A stretch of 64,000 bases of DNA from a bacterium A37T11. GTDB taxonomy: Bacteria > Bacteroidota > Bacteroidia > Sphingobacteriales > Sphingobacteriaceae. The notes under the pieces are model-generated. The model made no database searches, was not told where the DNA came from, and saw only the letters and a list, made by a program, of their open reading frames with translations. Positions 9,537 through 18,875 of this stretch are shown here, piece by piece. Made by a program: the position numbers and the translations under genes. Numbering within the stretch: the first letter of the stretch is position 1; every line of letters begins with the position of its first letter. Location: NCBI GenBank assembly GCA_900109895.1, contig FOBR01000003.1, positions 1 through 64,000 on the forward strand, written 5' to 3'.

Positions 9537-10580
9537 ATGGAAATAGGAGATGTAGTAATTACCCGGAAAAAGCCGATTTTTCCGATAAGCAGTAATCTGC
9601 ATAAATACCTGCGGAATTATCAGCGCGACGCCCGGCTGCCCATCGCCTATAGCGACCTTCGTAATTTTTATGAAACCGTGCCCGTATTGGACAAAAATGG
9701 GAAGGATACCCTTTGGGAAACGCCCTTATACCCGCCCCATGAGGCAGAAATTATCCATGCGGGTCTAAAACAAATCTATGCTGATCTAAAAGCGTCCGGC
9801 AACCTGCGAATTGTTGAACACAAATACATCGACCGCATCGACTACTGCACCTTTGGCAATACCAACCCCTTCCGCATCCGTATTGTCAACCGGTTAAATG
9901 ATGTTTATGACTATTTTTATATCAAGCAGGCCGATGCCTCGAGAATCTATGGGTTGGAATTGGAAGAGATTCTATCGCCCAATCAAGTAAACTACCTAGT
10001 TGATGGCCTTACGCTCGTAGAAGAACACATAGTTGGCTTGCCGGGGGATGTGTTCGCCAAAAACTTTATTCACAATCCCGACTATAACCCCAAGCGAATC
10101 GCCAAAGAATTTGTTAAGTTCAATGAGCGGTGCATAATTATGCTTCTTGGGGATATGCGCTCTTATAATTTTGTCGTGCAGATCACGCCCGATTTTGACG
10201 ATTTCCAGTTCCGAATCCGCTGCATTGATTTTGATCAGCAATTTTATGAAGGAAACCCCAAGATCTATATGCCGCAGTTTTTTAGAGATAACCTTACTTA
10301 CGTGCAGCTCTGCATGGAGCATCTCACAGAAAAGACCGCTCTGCAATACAAACAGGAAGAACGGTCATCGCTGGTGCACCGTGTGCGCAGTGAACGGCAC
10401 CGGCTGGCTGACCTGCGTGATGTGTCAAACACCGAAGAGCTATCTACGCCAGAAAACCAAAAACAACTCCGGGAAGGCTATGCAGCCTATTTTCAGAATG
10501 ACCACTACCTCAAGTGCCGCACAATGACAGATATTATAGAGCTAAATGTAAAAAATGTGATCAGGCAAGTAAAACTCTGA
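9537..10580 (+). CDS. Uncharacterised protein with protein-kinase-like core
   Basis: I do not recognise a named family. The frame is open from 9399, but the upstream part overlaps dacB and has no initiation signal. ATGs at 9484, 9501 and 9537 are all possible, and I take 9537 (MEIGDVVITRKKP). The middle of the protein shows, in the order expected of a kinase fold: a lysine strand DYFYIKQAD, then an acidic helix RIYGLELEEI, a hinge-like LVEEHIVGLPGD, a catalytic-loop-like LLGDMRSYNFVV (Asp followed five residues later by Asn) and a metal-binding-loop-like IRCIDFDQQF. The fold assignment is my inference from motif order. The N-terminal 90 residues and the helical C-terminus rich in Arg/Glu/Lys resemble nothing I know. 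The protein looks cytoplasmic, with no signal or membrane segment. It converges on the DoxX gene 9 bases away. Confidence 0.7.
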   Translation: MEIGDVVITRKKPIFPISSNLHKYLRNYQRDARLPIAYSDLRNFYETVPVLDKNGKDTLWETPLYPPHEAEIIHAGLKQIYADLKASGNLRIVEHKYIDRIDYCTFGNTNPFRIRIVNRLNDVYDYFYIKQADASRIYGLELEEILSPNQVNYLVDGLTLVEEHIVGLPGDVFAKNFIHNPDYNPKRIAKEFVKFNERCIIMLLGDMRSYNFVVQITPDFDDFQFRIRCIDFDQQFYEGNPKIYMPQFFRDNLTYVQLCMEHLTEKTALQYKQEERSSLVHRVRSERHRLADLRDVSNTEELSTPENQKQLREGYAAYFQNDHYLKCRTMTDIIELNVKNVIRQVKL

Positions 10581-10589
10581 AATGTATCG

Positions 10590-10985
10590 TTACGAGCGTT
10601 TCTGAATGGAAAAACTCTTATAGTCGTCTACAAATGCTAGCAGTCCTACAACAAAGGCACTATGTACCATCTGGGGTACCAGTGCATTCCAGTTTTCTAT
10701 CATAGTTGTGCCAAATATCAAGACCAACAATAATATACCTGTGCCTATGAGCGCCGTTCTGGTAAATAGTCCCAGTAAAAGCAAAATGCCTAATACCAAT
10801 TCGGCAATAGGGATAACATAACTTAAGGGTAAAATCAGGGCCTCAGGCAAAGGTGACTCCGCAAATTGTTTCACTATGCCAGCGCTAAAAGTACCTATTT
10901 TAGGCACCCGGATAGCGCCGTGACCAAACATGCTTAGACCAAGTACCAGTCGGGCGAAAACGTAAGCGAGTGTCTTGTTATTCAT
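10590..10985 (-). CDS. DoxX family membrane protein
   Basis: Small integral membrane protein with four predicted helices (about residues 5-25, 48-70, 74-94 and 105-122). The family signature is visible in ARLVLGLSMFGHGAIRVPKI and in PIAELVLGILLLLGLFTRTALIG. DoxX proteins are linked to redox or thiol homeostasis, but the biochemical role of this one cannot be told from sequence. The 131 residues are typical. It is divergent from gpmA, with about 95 bases between the starts, and convergent with the kinase-like gene. Confidence 0.88.
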   Translation of the reverse strand: MNNKTLAYVFARLVLGLSMFGHGAIRVPKIGTFSAGIVKQFAESPLPEALILPLSYVIPIAELVLGILLLLGLFTRTALIGTGILLLVLIFGTTMIENWNALVPQMVHSAFVVGLLAFVDDYKSFSIQKRS

Positions 10986-11081
10986 CTTTTACTTTATTTG
11001 TGCTAAAATAATCATTTTAAGTGCAACCGGCAAAACAGAATTATCGTATTTTAGCGTTTTCATACATGACAAAAGAACATT

Positions 11082-11693
11082 ATGAAAGCAACCCTTATTC
11101 TCGTCCGTCACGGACAGTCACAATGGAACCTTGAAAACCGGTTTACTGGTTGGCAGGATATCGACATCACCGATTTGGGCCGGCAAGAAGCCCTGCAGGC
11201 TGGTATCCAATTAAAAGGCCGCCGTATTGACATCGCTTTCACCTCCGTTTTGCAACGTGCACAGCACACCCTGGATATCATCCTGCATGAATGCAGATTA
11301 GAAAAGATTCCCGTAATCAAAAACAAGGCCCTGAACGAACGAGGTTATGGCGATCTGGAAGGGCTCAACAAAGCCGATACAGCTGCAAAATTTGGGGAAG
11401 AACAAGTTCACATCTGGCGGCGCTCTTATGACGTGCCCCCTCCCGGAGGTGAAAGCTTAAAGGATACCTACAATAGAGTGGTACCATATTTCTACAACCA
11501 AATCCTTCCACATCTTGAAAAAGGCGAAAATGTTTTAGTCGTTGCTCACGGCAACAGCCTGCGGGCACTGATCAAGTATTTGGATAACCTAAATGAGGAG
11601 CAAATACTTAACATGGAGATTGCTACCGGTGTACCGCATTTTTACGAGATGGATGACGCTAGCCTCAAAGAGTTAAGATCTAGACCCTTGTAA
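11082..11693 (+). CDS. gpmA: 2,3-bisphosphoglycerate-dependent phosphoglycerate mutase
   Basis: Interconverts 3- and 2-phosphoglycerate in glycolysis and gluconeogenesis through a phosphohistidine. The catalytic His10 lies in [10 protein letters not shown], followed by [13 protein letters not shown], the second-site [11 protein letters not shown] (Glu86), [14 protein letters not shown], and His156 in [11 protein letters not shown]. At 203 residues it lacks the C-terminal tail of the E. coli enzyme (about 250 residues), as many Bacteroidota homologues do. The gene stands alone, with a 120-base gap downstream and a divergent DoxX gene upstream. Confidence 0.94.
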   Translation: MKATLILVRHGQSQWNLENRFTGWQDIDITDLGRQEALQAGIQLKGRRIDIAFTSVLQRAQHTLDIILHECRLEKIPVIKNKALNERGYGDLEGLNKADTAAKFGEEQVHIWRRSYDVPPPGGESLKDTYNRVVPYFYNQILPHLEKGENVLVVAHGNSLRALIKYLDNLNEEQILNMEIATGVPHFYEMDDASLKELRSRPL

Positions 11694-11796
11694 CTTTTAT
11701 GTGTCAATGGTGTGCTGTTCGGCCCTAAAGCGGCCTAGTAAATAAATGTTGACAATAGAATGACGTAGTAGGAGAGTGATGTATCATACCTAATAT

Positions 11797-11804
11797 TACT
11801 TTTG
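11797..11804 (+). promoter_or_regulatory. Candidate promoter of small exported protein, -7 box
   Basis: TACTTTTG matches TAnnTTTG exactly and ends nine bases before the ATG at 11814. No clear -33 element is seen. Confidence 0.4.
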
Positions 11805-11813
11805 CAATTGAAT

Positions 11814-12212
11814 ATGCGCGCTGTTTTAGGGTTTTGCCTATTTTTCTGTTTCCTCCTCCTCAGAGGGTATGCAGTGTATGCTGAAGTGCATCAGGATGAC
11901 ACGAATTACGCCTATACGAGTGCTATAAAAAAGATTTCGCATAAAAAACATGGCGCTATATTCCGATCTTCCCAACTGATAAAAAGGAGTGGTCTGGATG
12001 CCGACGACTCCAGTTATGTGGAAAACGACGATGAGGACGTTGAGTTAAATAATGGGCACACGTCGGTTGCCAAATACCATTTTAATTTTTTTGGCACGCC
12101 TGAAGTCAATACCTTTTACTGCTATTTTTATAATAATCTTGAGCTGCCTGGCCGGCGAGCCCCCTATATACTTTCCGATAAATACATTCTGCAGCGCGTG
12201 CTGCGTTTATGA
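11814..12212 (+). CDS. Small exported protein of unknown function
   Basis: A 132-residue protein that begins with a clear signal peptide (MRAVLGFCLFFCFLLL, then a likely cleavage after YAVYA). The mature part has an acidic patch (DADDSSYVENDDEDVE) and an aromatic C-terminal half (KYHFNFFGTPEVNTFYCYF). I recognise no domain. I start it at the ATG at 11814 because it follows a -7 box directly; a TTG four codons upstream lies inside that box. It stands alone between gpmA and the RND operon. It could be a lineage-specific orphan, but the signal peptide and promoter make it more than a chance ORF. Confidence 0.6.
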   Translation: MRAVLGFCLFFCFLLLRGYAVYAEVHQDDTNYAYTSAIKKISHKKHGAIFRSSQLIKRSGLDADDSSYVENDDEDVELNNGHTSVAKYHFNFFGTPEVNTFYCYFYNNLELPGRRAPYILSDKYILQRVLRL

Positions 12213-12313
12213 TAATCTAAAATGAATGTGGTAGCTTAACGCTAACATCATTTCACTATCAGTAGGAATGTTTCCATTCCGCCTTACTAATCGTTCAATC
12301 ACTACTTAATACC

Positions 12314-13396
12314 ATGTATAGAATAATAATGTTCATGGGCTTGTGTGCCATCTGGTGCCAAACAAGCTGCACATCTAAAACCCAACAGAAGGAAGAAGCC
12401 GGTAAATATGCCGTGACGACTCCCTTAAAAATAGATACATCCTTTACAAAGGAGTATGTAGCACAGATAAAATCTGTGAAAAATATAGAGATTCGGGCAC
12501 TGGAAAAGGGCTACCTGGAAAAGATTTATGTGGATGAAGGCCAAGCGGTTAAAGCCGGTCAGTCTTTATTTCGCATTACACCAAAGATGTACCAGGCAGA
12601 ATATGAAAAAGCAGAAGCCGAAGCCAAAGAAGCCGAGATTGAATTGCAAAATACCCAGATGCTGGCCGACAAAAATATTGTTTCTAAGAATGAGCTGGCA
12701 GTAGCCAAAGCCAAGGTAGACCAAGCTAAAGCTGAAATGGCGCAGGCTAAATTCCATGTTAGCGCTACAGAGATCAAAGCGCCATTCGCAGGTATAATAG
12801 ATCGTATTCCGTTGAAGTTGGGGAGCTTGGTAGATGAAGGGGAGCTGCTTACTAGTCTTTCAGATAATAACCAGGTTTATGCTTACTTTAATGTTTCAGA
12901 ACCCGAATATCTCGATTATGAGCAAAATGTAAAAAATCGTGGTAATAACCAGGTCGGATTATTATTAGCCAATGGTGAGCAATTCAAGGATAAGGGAGAG
13001 GTAGAGACTGTTGAAAGTGAGTTTGACAGTGAGACGGGTAATATCGCTTTCAGGGCCAGGTTTCCAAATGCCGACAGGTTGTTGAAGAATGGAGAGACAG
13101 GTAAGGTACTCATGACTGTGCCTTTAAAGGGTGCCTTGATCATCCCGCAAAAAGCCACTTACGAGATCCAAGATAAAATATATGTCTTTGTAGTTGGCAA
13201 TAATCATGTGGTACGTTCACAACCCATCACTATTAAGGGTGAATTGCCCGACTTGTATGTGCTGCAAAGTGGCTTGGCTGAAAATGACAAAATTATTATT
13301 GAAGGGGTACAGAAAGTCAAAGACGACGACAAAATCACGTATGAATTTCAAAAGCCAGCAGACGTCATGTCTCACCTGCGGTTTAAAGCTGATTAA
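12314..13396 (+). CDS. RND efflux periplasmic adaptor (membrane fusion protein)
   Basis: Periplasmic adaptor of an AcrAB-TolC-like pump, joining the inner-membrane transporter to the outer-membrane channel. It has an N-terminal signal with Cys19 in WCQTSCTSK, suggesting a lipoprotein. Next come the first barrel/lipoyl half (RALEKGYLEKIYVDEGQAVKAGQSLF), a long helical hairpin rich in Ala/Glu/Lys (about residues 95-145), the second lipoyl half (EIKAPFAGIIDRIPLKLGSLVDEGELL) and the beta-barrel and proximal domains. Its 360 residues are standard. It is the first gene of a three-gene operon, with 29 bases to the transporter. Substrates cannot be inferred; hydrophobic compounds are usual for this HAE1-type family. 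Confidence 0.93.
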   Translation: MYRIIMFMGLCAIWCQTSCTSKTQQKEEAGKYAVTTPLKIDTSFTKEYVAQIKSVKNIEIRALEKGYLEKIYVDEGQAVKAGQSLFRITPKMYQAEYEKAEAEAKEAEIELQNTQMLADKNIVSKNELAVAKAKVDQAKAEMAQAKFHVSATEIKAPFAGIIDRIPLKLGSLVDEGELLTSLSDNNQVYAYFNVSEPEYLDYEQNVKNRGNNQVGLLLANGEQFKDKGEVETVESEFDSETGNIAFRARFPNADRLLKNGETGKVLMTVPLKGALIIPQKATYEIQDKIYVFVVGNNHVVRSQPITIKGELPDLYVLQSGLAENDKIIIEGVQKVKDDDKITYEFQKPADVMSHLRFKAD

Positions 13397-13425
13397 GTAG
13401 TTCACGAGTTTAATTACAAAGTTCC

Positions 13426-16400
13426 ATGTTTAATAAATTTATTCAAAGGCCGGTGTTGTCGATAGTTATATCGCTAATCATCGTCTTTTTGGGAGTCTTA
13501 GGCATCACTACGCTACCGGTGACGCAGTTTCCTTCCATCTCACCACCCAAAGTGAACGTTACCGCCGATTATCCCGGTGCAAACGGCGAATTGATGATCA
13601 AATCGGTAGTAATTCCCTTGGAAAGGGCCCTCAATGGTGTGCCCGGTATGAAGTATATGACGTCAGATGCGGGTAATGATGGGGAGGCTAGTATTCAAGT
13701 CATTTTTAATTTGGGGACGGATCCAAACCAGGCTGCACTGAATGTACAAAATAGGGTGGCATCCGTAACCAACAAACTTCCCCCGTTGGTAGTTCGGGAG
13801 GGTGTAAAAATAACGCGTGAGGAGTCAAACATGCTGATGTATGTCAACCTGTTTAGTACAGACCCCAATGCCGACCAGAAATTCCTGTTTAACTTTGCGG
13901 ATATTAACTTGCTCTCTGAGCTTAAACGGGTTAACGGAGTAGGATTTGCAGATATATTAGGCACCCGAGAGTACGCGATGCGAATCTGGTTGAAGCCAGA
14001 CCGCATGCTGGCCTACAAAATTTCTGCAGACGAAATCATGGAAGCACTAAGTGCCCAGAGCCTTGAAGCCTCGCCAGGCAAAACAGGTGAAAGTTCGGGC
14101 AAAAGGTCTCAAACCTTTGAATATGTATTGAAATATTCTGGGCGTTTTACGACCATTGAGCAATACCAAAACGTCATCTTACGCTCAAATCCCAATGGTG
14201 AGATCCTTCGCCTAAAGGATGTAGCCAATGTAGAATTTGGCAGTTCCATGTATGATATTTACTCGAACCTGAATGGTAGGCCCTCTGCGGCTATCGTGCT
14301 CAAACAGTCATACGGTAGTAATGCCAGTCAGGTTATTGAAGATGTAAAAGCAAAGTTGGCAGAAATTAAGAAAAGCTCCTTCCCCAAGGGAATGGACTAT
14401 GAGATCAGCTATGACGTATCTTCATTTTTGGATGCATCCATAGATAAAGTTATCCATACACTGGTGGAAGCTTTTATTTTGGTGGGATTGGTCGTCTTCC
14501 TGTTTTTAGGTGATTGGCGATCTACCCTCATCCCAGCTATGGCGGTGCCAGTATCATTGATCGGTACTTTTATGTTTATGTCATTCTTTGGTATCACGCT
14601 CAATTTGATAACCCTCTTTGCTTTGGTACTGGCTATTGGCGTGGTGGTCGACGATGCGATCGTGGTGATTGAGGCAGTTCATGCCAAGATGGAACTTTTA
14701 CATATTGGGCCGCGTAAAGCGACTAAGCTGGCCATGAAAGACATCGCAGGCGCTATTATTGCCATCACCTTTCTAATGGCGGCGGTTTTTATACCAGTGG
14801 CTTTTATGTCAGGGCCGGTAGGTATTTTTTATCGGCAATTCTCCATCACCATGGCCACTGCAATCATCCTTTCAGGTATTGTGGCATTAACGCTGACACC
14901 AGCACTCTGCGCCATTATCCTCAGAAACAACCACGGCAGTGAAAGAAAAAAATCGGCTATCAATAAATTGCTGGATAAGTTTAATAACGCTTTCAACCGT
15001 TCTGCGGGCAGGTATGAACAATTATTGGCCCGGGTGGTCAATAGACGGGTTTTTACATTTGGCTTGTTGATCATTTTCTGTATTGCAACCTATTTCCTGA
15101 ACAAAGTAGTTCCTTCGGGATTTATACCCAATGAAGACCAAGGGATGTTCTATGCTATTATCCAAACGCCACCTGGTTCATCGCTTGAACGAACGAATGA
15201 TATAGCAGATAAATTGCAGAAAATAGCCGAACATATAGAAGGGGTGCAGTCGGTTTCTGCGCTGGCTGGCTATGAAATCTTGTCTGAAGGTACTGGCTCA
15301 AACTCAGGTACGTGTTTAATTAATTTAAAAAACTGGAGTGAGCGTAAGAAATCTGTGCAGCAGATCATCGATGAGCTGGAAGAAAAAAGTAAGGATATAG
15401 CGGGTGCCACAATAGAATTTTTTCAGCCACCAGCCGTTCCCGGATACGGAGCAGCAGGCGGATTTGAGTTGCGCCTGTTGGATAAGGCAGGGTCTGGCGA
15501 CTTTAAGCGGATGGAAGAAGTCAATACAGAGTTTGTGAAGGAACTGAACAAACGTCCGGAACTGTCTTCTGTATTTAGTTTTTACAGTGCCAGTTTCCCA
15601 CAATATATGCTGGATGTAGATAATGACCTAGCCCAGCAAAAAGGGGTCTCGATTGATAATGCGATGAATACGCTGTCAACGCTTGTGGGCAGTAACTATG
15701 AAATCAGCTTTATTAAATTTGGCATTAATTATAAGGTCATAGTACAGGCAGCACCAGAGTATCGGGCGTTGCCAGAAGACATCCTGAAGCTCTATGTAAA
15801 GAACGATAGGGACGAAATGGTTCCGTTTTCTGATTTTATGAAAATGAGGAAGGTGTATGGTTTGTCTGAAATAACGCGGCACAACATGTACAACTCATCC
15901 GAGATCAGTGGTTCTGCGGCTCCTGGGTATAGTAGTGGTACGGCTATAAAGGTGATCCAGGAGGTGGCTGACAAAACATTACCCCGTGGTTTCGGGATTG
16001 GATGGGCTGGTATTTCTGCTGACGAAGTAGCACAGGGCAACCAGGCTATCTATATTTTTCTGATCTGTCTGGGATTTGTTTACCTTATCCTTGCAGCGCA
16101 ATATGAAAGCTTCATCCTACCGCTTTCGGTCATCCTTTCCTTGCCTGCGGGTATCTTTGGAGCTTATTTTTTCCTGAAGATGTTTGGCCTTGAAAACAAC
16201 ATTTATGCCCAGGTGGCCATGGTCATGCTGATTGGTTTATTGGGTAAAAATGCGGTATTGATCGTAGAATTTGCCGCACACAGGCATAGTACAGGCATGT
16301 CGATTTATAAATCGGCGATGGAAGGAGCCAAAGCGCGGTTTCGCCCAATTCTGATGACTTCCTTTGCATTTGTGGCAGGCTTGATCCCTCTGATGTTTGC

Positions 16401-16593
16401 TACAGGGCCCGGTAAATTGGGTAATCGAACCATTGGAACCGCCGCTGCGGGCGGTATGCTTATTGGGACCATTTTCGGGGTGCTGATCATACCCGGATTG
16501 TATTTTATATTTGGTACAATAGCCGCCAAACACAAGTTGGTCAATGAAGAAGATGATGATCCGTTTACCGAAGATATAAGTCACCATGAATAA
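13426..16593 (+). CDS. RND efflux transporter, HAE1/AcrB type
   Basis: Proton-driven inner-membrane pump of 1055 residues with 12 expected transmembrane helices and two large periplasmic loops. It starts MFNKFIQRPVLSIVISLIIV, the first helix. Helix 4 carries the proton-relay acidic pair in IGVVVDDAIVVIE near residue 408. RND motifs such as VPVSLIGTFMFM and, in the second half, LILAAQYESF, VMLIGLLGKNAVLIVEFA and PILMTSFAFVAGLIPLMFATGPG are all present. It is followed by an outer-membrane factor gene that overlaps its end by 8 bases, so translation is probably coupled. Confidence 0.95.
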   Translation: MFNKFIQRPVLSIVISLIIVFLGVLGITTLPVTQFPSISPPKVNVTADYPGANGELMIKSVVIPLERALNGVPGMKYMTSDAGNDGEASIQVIFNLGTDPNQAALNVQNRVASVTNKLPPLVVREGVKITREESNMLMYVNLFSTDPNADQKFLFNFADINLLSELKRVNGVGFADILGTREYAMRIWLKPDRMLAYKISADEIMEALSAQSLEASPGKTGESSGKRSQTFEYVLKYSGRFTTIEQYQNVILRSNPNGEILRLKDVANVEFGSSMYDIYSNLNGRPSAAIVLKQSYGSNASQVIEDVKAKLAEIKKSSFPKGMDYEISYDVSSFLDASIDKVIHTLVEAFILVGLVVFLFLGDWRSTLIPAMAVPVSLIGTFMFMSFFGITLNLITLFALVLAIGVVVDDAIVVIEAVHAKMELLHIGPRKATKLAMKDIAGAIIAITFLMAAVFIPVAFMSGPVGIFYRQFSITMATAIILSGIVALTLTPALCAIILRNNHGSERKKSAINKLLDKFNNAFNRSAGRYEQLLARVVNRRVFTFGLLIIFCIATYFLNKVVPSGFIPNEDQGMFYAIIQTPPGSSLERTNDIADKLQKIAEHIEGVQSVSALAGYEILSEGTGSNSGTCLINLKNWSERKKSVQQIIDELEEKSKDIAGATIEFFQPPAVPGYGAAGGFELRLLDKAGSGDFKRMEEVNTEFVKELNKRPELSSVFSFYSASFPQYMLDVDNDLAQQKGVSIDNAMNTLSTLVGSNYEISFIKFGINYKVIVQAAPEYRALPEDILKLYVKNDRDEMVPFSDFMKMRKVYGLSEITRHNMYNSSEISGSAAPGYSSGTAIKVIQEVADKTLPRGFGIGWAGISADEVAQGNQAIYIFLICLGFVYLILAAQYESFILPLSVILSLPAGIFGAYFFLKMFGLENNIYAQVAMVMLIGLLGKNAVLIVEFAAHRHSTGMSIYKSAMEGAKARFRPILMTSFAFVAGLIPLMFATGPGKLGNRTIGTAAAGGMLIGTIFGVLIIPGLYFIFGTIAAKHKLVNEEDDDPFTEDISHHE

Positions 16594-18019
16594 GATTAGG
16601 AATTATAAATATATTGGTATGCTTGGAATTGGCCTTTGCATCGCAAGTTGCAAGGTGCCACAAGTGATACAGCGTGCCGAAAATAAGACGGTGCCTGGTG
16701 CATACCAAAATAGCCGCGACACGGCCAATATGGCCAGCCTGTCCTGGCGGAAATTTTTTACCGACCAGCATCTGCTGAATTTGATCGATACGGCCTTAAA
16801 AAACAACCAGGAACTCAATGAAACGTTGCAAGAAATAGAGATTGCCCGGAGCGAGGTCGGCTTTAAGCAACAAGACCTGCTGCCATCTGTACGTGCGCGA
16901 CTGGGTGTGGGTGTTGAAAAAGTAGGCCGTTATACCAGCCAAGGCGCAGGAGATGAATCCACCGAGATCACACCCGGGAGAAAAGTGCCTGAATCGCTTA
17001 TGGATTACACCGCAGCACTGGAGGCCGATTGGGAAGTAGACATCTGGAAAAAACTACATAATGCTAAAAAAGCCGCGGTAACCAGGTATCTCTCCTCGGT
17101 AGATGGGAAGAACTTTGTGCTGAGCAATTTGATTGCCGAGGTGGCCAATACCTACTATGAATTATTGGCCCTTGATAATCAGCTGGTCATTTTGAACCAA
17201 ACCATTGAACTTCAGAAAAATGCCCTTGAAATCATGAAAATTCAAAAGGAAGCCGGTAGGGAGACCGAACTTGCTGTCCAGAAGTTTCAGGCTGAAGTGC
17301 TAAATTCAGAAGGCAAGGAATTTGAGATCAGGCAAAGCATCACAGAAGCCGAGAACAAAATTAACTTCTTATTGGGCCGTTATCCGCAGGAAATACCCCG
17401 GGATCAGGGCGACTTTTTAAGCCTGAACCTGGCGCCTGTCAGTACAGGGATACCGTCACAATTGCTGGCCAACCGACCCGATGTTAAACAGGCTGAAATG
17501 GAACTGGTAGCGGCGAAGCTGGACGTCAAAGTGGCAAGGGCTGAGTTTTACCCCTCCTTTAATATTTCTGCCGCTTTGGGTTTCCAGGCCTTTACACCAC
17601 ATTACCTGGTGAAATTTCCAGAATCAGTGCTATATTCCCTTGCCGGGGATTTAGCAGGCCCGCTCATTAACAGAAATGCTATAAAGGCAGAATTCAGAAA
17701 CGCCAACTCGCGCCAGCTACAAGCTATGTATGATTATGAAAAAACCATTCTCAATGCGTATATGGAAGTTTCAAACCAGCTTTCAAGAATCCATAACCTG
17801 GAGAAAAGCTATGCACTGAAATCAAATGAAGTAGATGCGCTGAACAGGTCGATCGATATTTCCAATGACCTGTTTAAATCAGCCCGGGCTGACTATTTTG
17901 AAGTGTTGATGACACAACGGGACGCCTTGGCCTCCAAGCTTGAGCTCATCGAAACCAAAAAAGAACAATTAACCACAGTCACCAGCATTTATCGCAACCT
18001 GGGTGGTGGCTGGAAATAA
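16586..18019 (+). CDS. RND efflux outer-membrane lipoprotein (NodT/OprM type)
   Basis: TolC-family channel of 477 residues that completes the tripartite pump. A lipoprotein signal ends at Cys22 in GLCIASCK. The body has the family pattern of two OEP repeats: YTAALEADWEVDIWKKL early in repeat 1, and later LLANRPDVKQAEMELVAAKLDVKVARAEFYPSF, which is diagnostic. Long amphipathic helices rich in Glu/Asn/Leu make up the periplasmic tunnel. It ends the operon; a strong terminator follows within 25 bases. Confidence 0.94.
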   Translation: MNKIRNYKYIGMLGIGLCIASCKVPQVIQRAENKTVPGAYQNSRDTANMASLSWRKFFTDQHLLNLIDTALKNNQELNETLQEIEIARSEVGFKQQDLLPSVRARLGVGVEKVGRYTSQGAGDESTEITPGRKVPESLMDYTAALEADWEVDIWKKLHNAKKAAVTRYLSSVDGKNFVLSNLIAEVANTYYELLALDNQLVILNQTIELQKNALEIMKIQKEAGRETELAVQKFQAEVLNSEGKEFEIRQSITEAENKINFLLGRYPQEIPRDQGDFLSLNLAPVSTGIPSQLLANRPDVKQAEMELVAAKLDVKVARAEFYPSFNISAALGFQAFTPHYLVKFPESVLYSLAGDLAGPLINRNAIKAEFRNANSRQLQAMYDYEKTILNAYMEVSNQLSRIHNLEKSYALKSNEVDALNRSIDISNDLFKSARADYFEVLMTQRDALASKLELIETKKEQLTTVTSIYRNLGGGWK

Positions 18020-18041
18020 ATACCCTAATCCTAATTAAATT

Positions 18042-18076
18042 AAAAAGCTGAAAACGGTTAGTTTTCAGCTTTTTTT
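18042..18076 (+). terminator. Rho-independent terminator of the RND operon
   Basis: The 14-base stem AAAAAGCTGAAAAC pairs with GTTTTCAGCTTTTT across the loop GGTTA, and the T run extends beyond the stem. It lies 22 bases after the outer-membrane factor stop. Confidence 0.9.
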
Positions 18077-18184
18077 ATAAAATTTTCCTAATAGCTTAAA
18101 AATATTTTAAAGATAAGATAGTATTTGTCAATAATTTTCATAAAATTTGGGGATTAATAATTGTATTAAAAATCAACTGATAAT

Positions 18185-18769
18185 ATGGCCCCCAAAAAGC
18201 CTTTGTCTGATGCAGAATTGGCCATCCTTTTGAAGGACGGGGATGAAAAGGCCTATTTAGAAGTCTATGATCGGTATAAAGAAGTCTTGCATCGGCATGC
18301 TTACAAAAAATTGGGTAATTTGGAGGATGCTAATGACGTCATACAAGACCTATTCGCCCATTTATGGATAAATAGGGAACAATTAACCTTCAACACAAAC
18401 CTCCCCGGCTACCTGTATACCGCCACACGAAACCGCATATTAAATCTGTATCAACGCAACAAACGGCAAGCAGAGTACCTGGACTCATTGGTCTGGTTCA
18501 TAAATAAGGGTGAGTACAATACCGACCGCACCATTCGCGAGAATGAGCTTGCCCGTATCATTGAACAGGAAATTGACTCCTTACCTTCACGCATGCGTGA
18601 AGTTTTTAACCTAAGTCGTATGGAGCGCCTATCCCATAAAGAAATTTCTCAAAAATTAGGAACTTCAGAACTTACGATAGCCAAACAGATCAGTAAAGCC
18701 ATGAAAATACTGCGTGAAAGGCTTGAAACGTTATTGTTTCTGTTGATTATCTTCTTTTTATTGCAATAA
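18185..18769 (+). CDS. ECF RNA polymerase sigma factor (cassette 1)
   Basis: FecI-like extracytoplasmic sigma-70 factor of 194 residues. Region 2 spans about 20-90 (AYLEVYDRYKEVLHRHAYKKL, then DVIQDLFAHLWINRE and the -10 recognition part LPGYLYTATRNRILN). Region 4 spans about 125-180 (LPSRMREVFNLSRMERLSHKEISQKLGTSELTIAKQIS, the helix-turn-helix). It ends in a hydrophobic tail (LETLLFLLIIFFLLQ), often seen in Bacteroidota SusCD-linked sigma factors. The FecR gene follows after about 106 bases. It is expected to drive the downstream SusC/SusD cassette when released by FecR. Confidence 0.92.
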   Translation: MAPKKPLSDAELAILLKDGDEKAYLEVYDRYKEVLHRHAYKKLGNLEDANDVIQDLFAHLWINREQLTFNTNLPGYLYTATRNRILNLYQRNKRQAEYLDSLVWFINKGEYNTDRTIRENELARIIEQEIDSLPSRMREVFNLSRMERLSHKEISQKLGTSELTIAKQISKAMKILRERLETLLFLLIIFFLLQ

Positions 18770-18875
18770 AACGAGGCTGTCTTTAAAAAAATAAAAAAAA
18801 TTTTAATTAGCAATACCAGAAAGGGGGTGGTTCAATTGTCTTGACATAAATAAGGGTAACAAACCCGTAATATTT

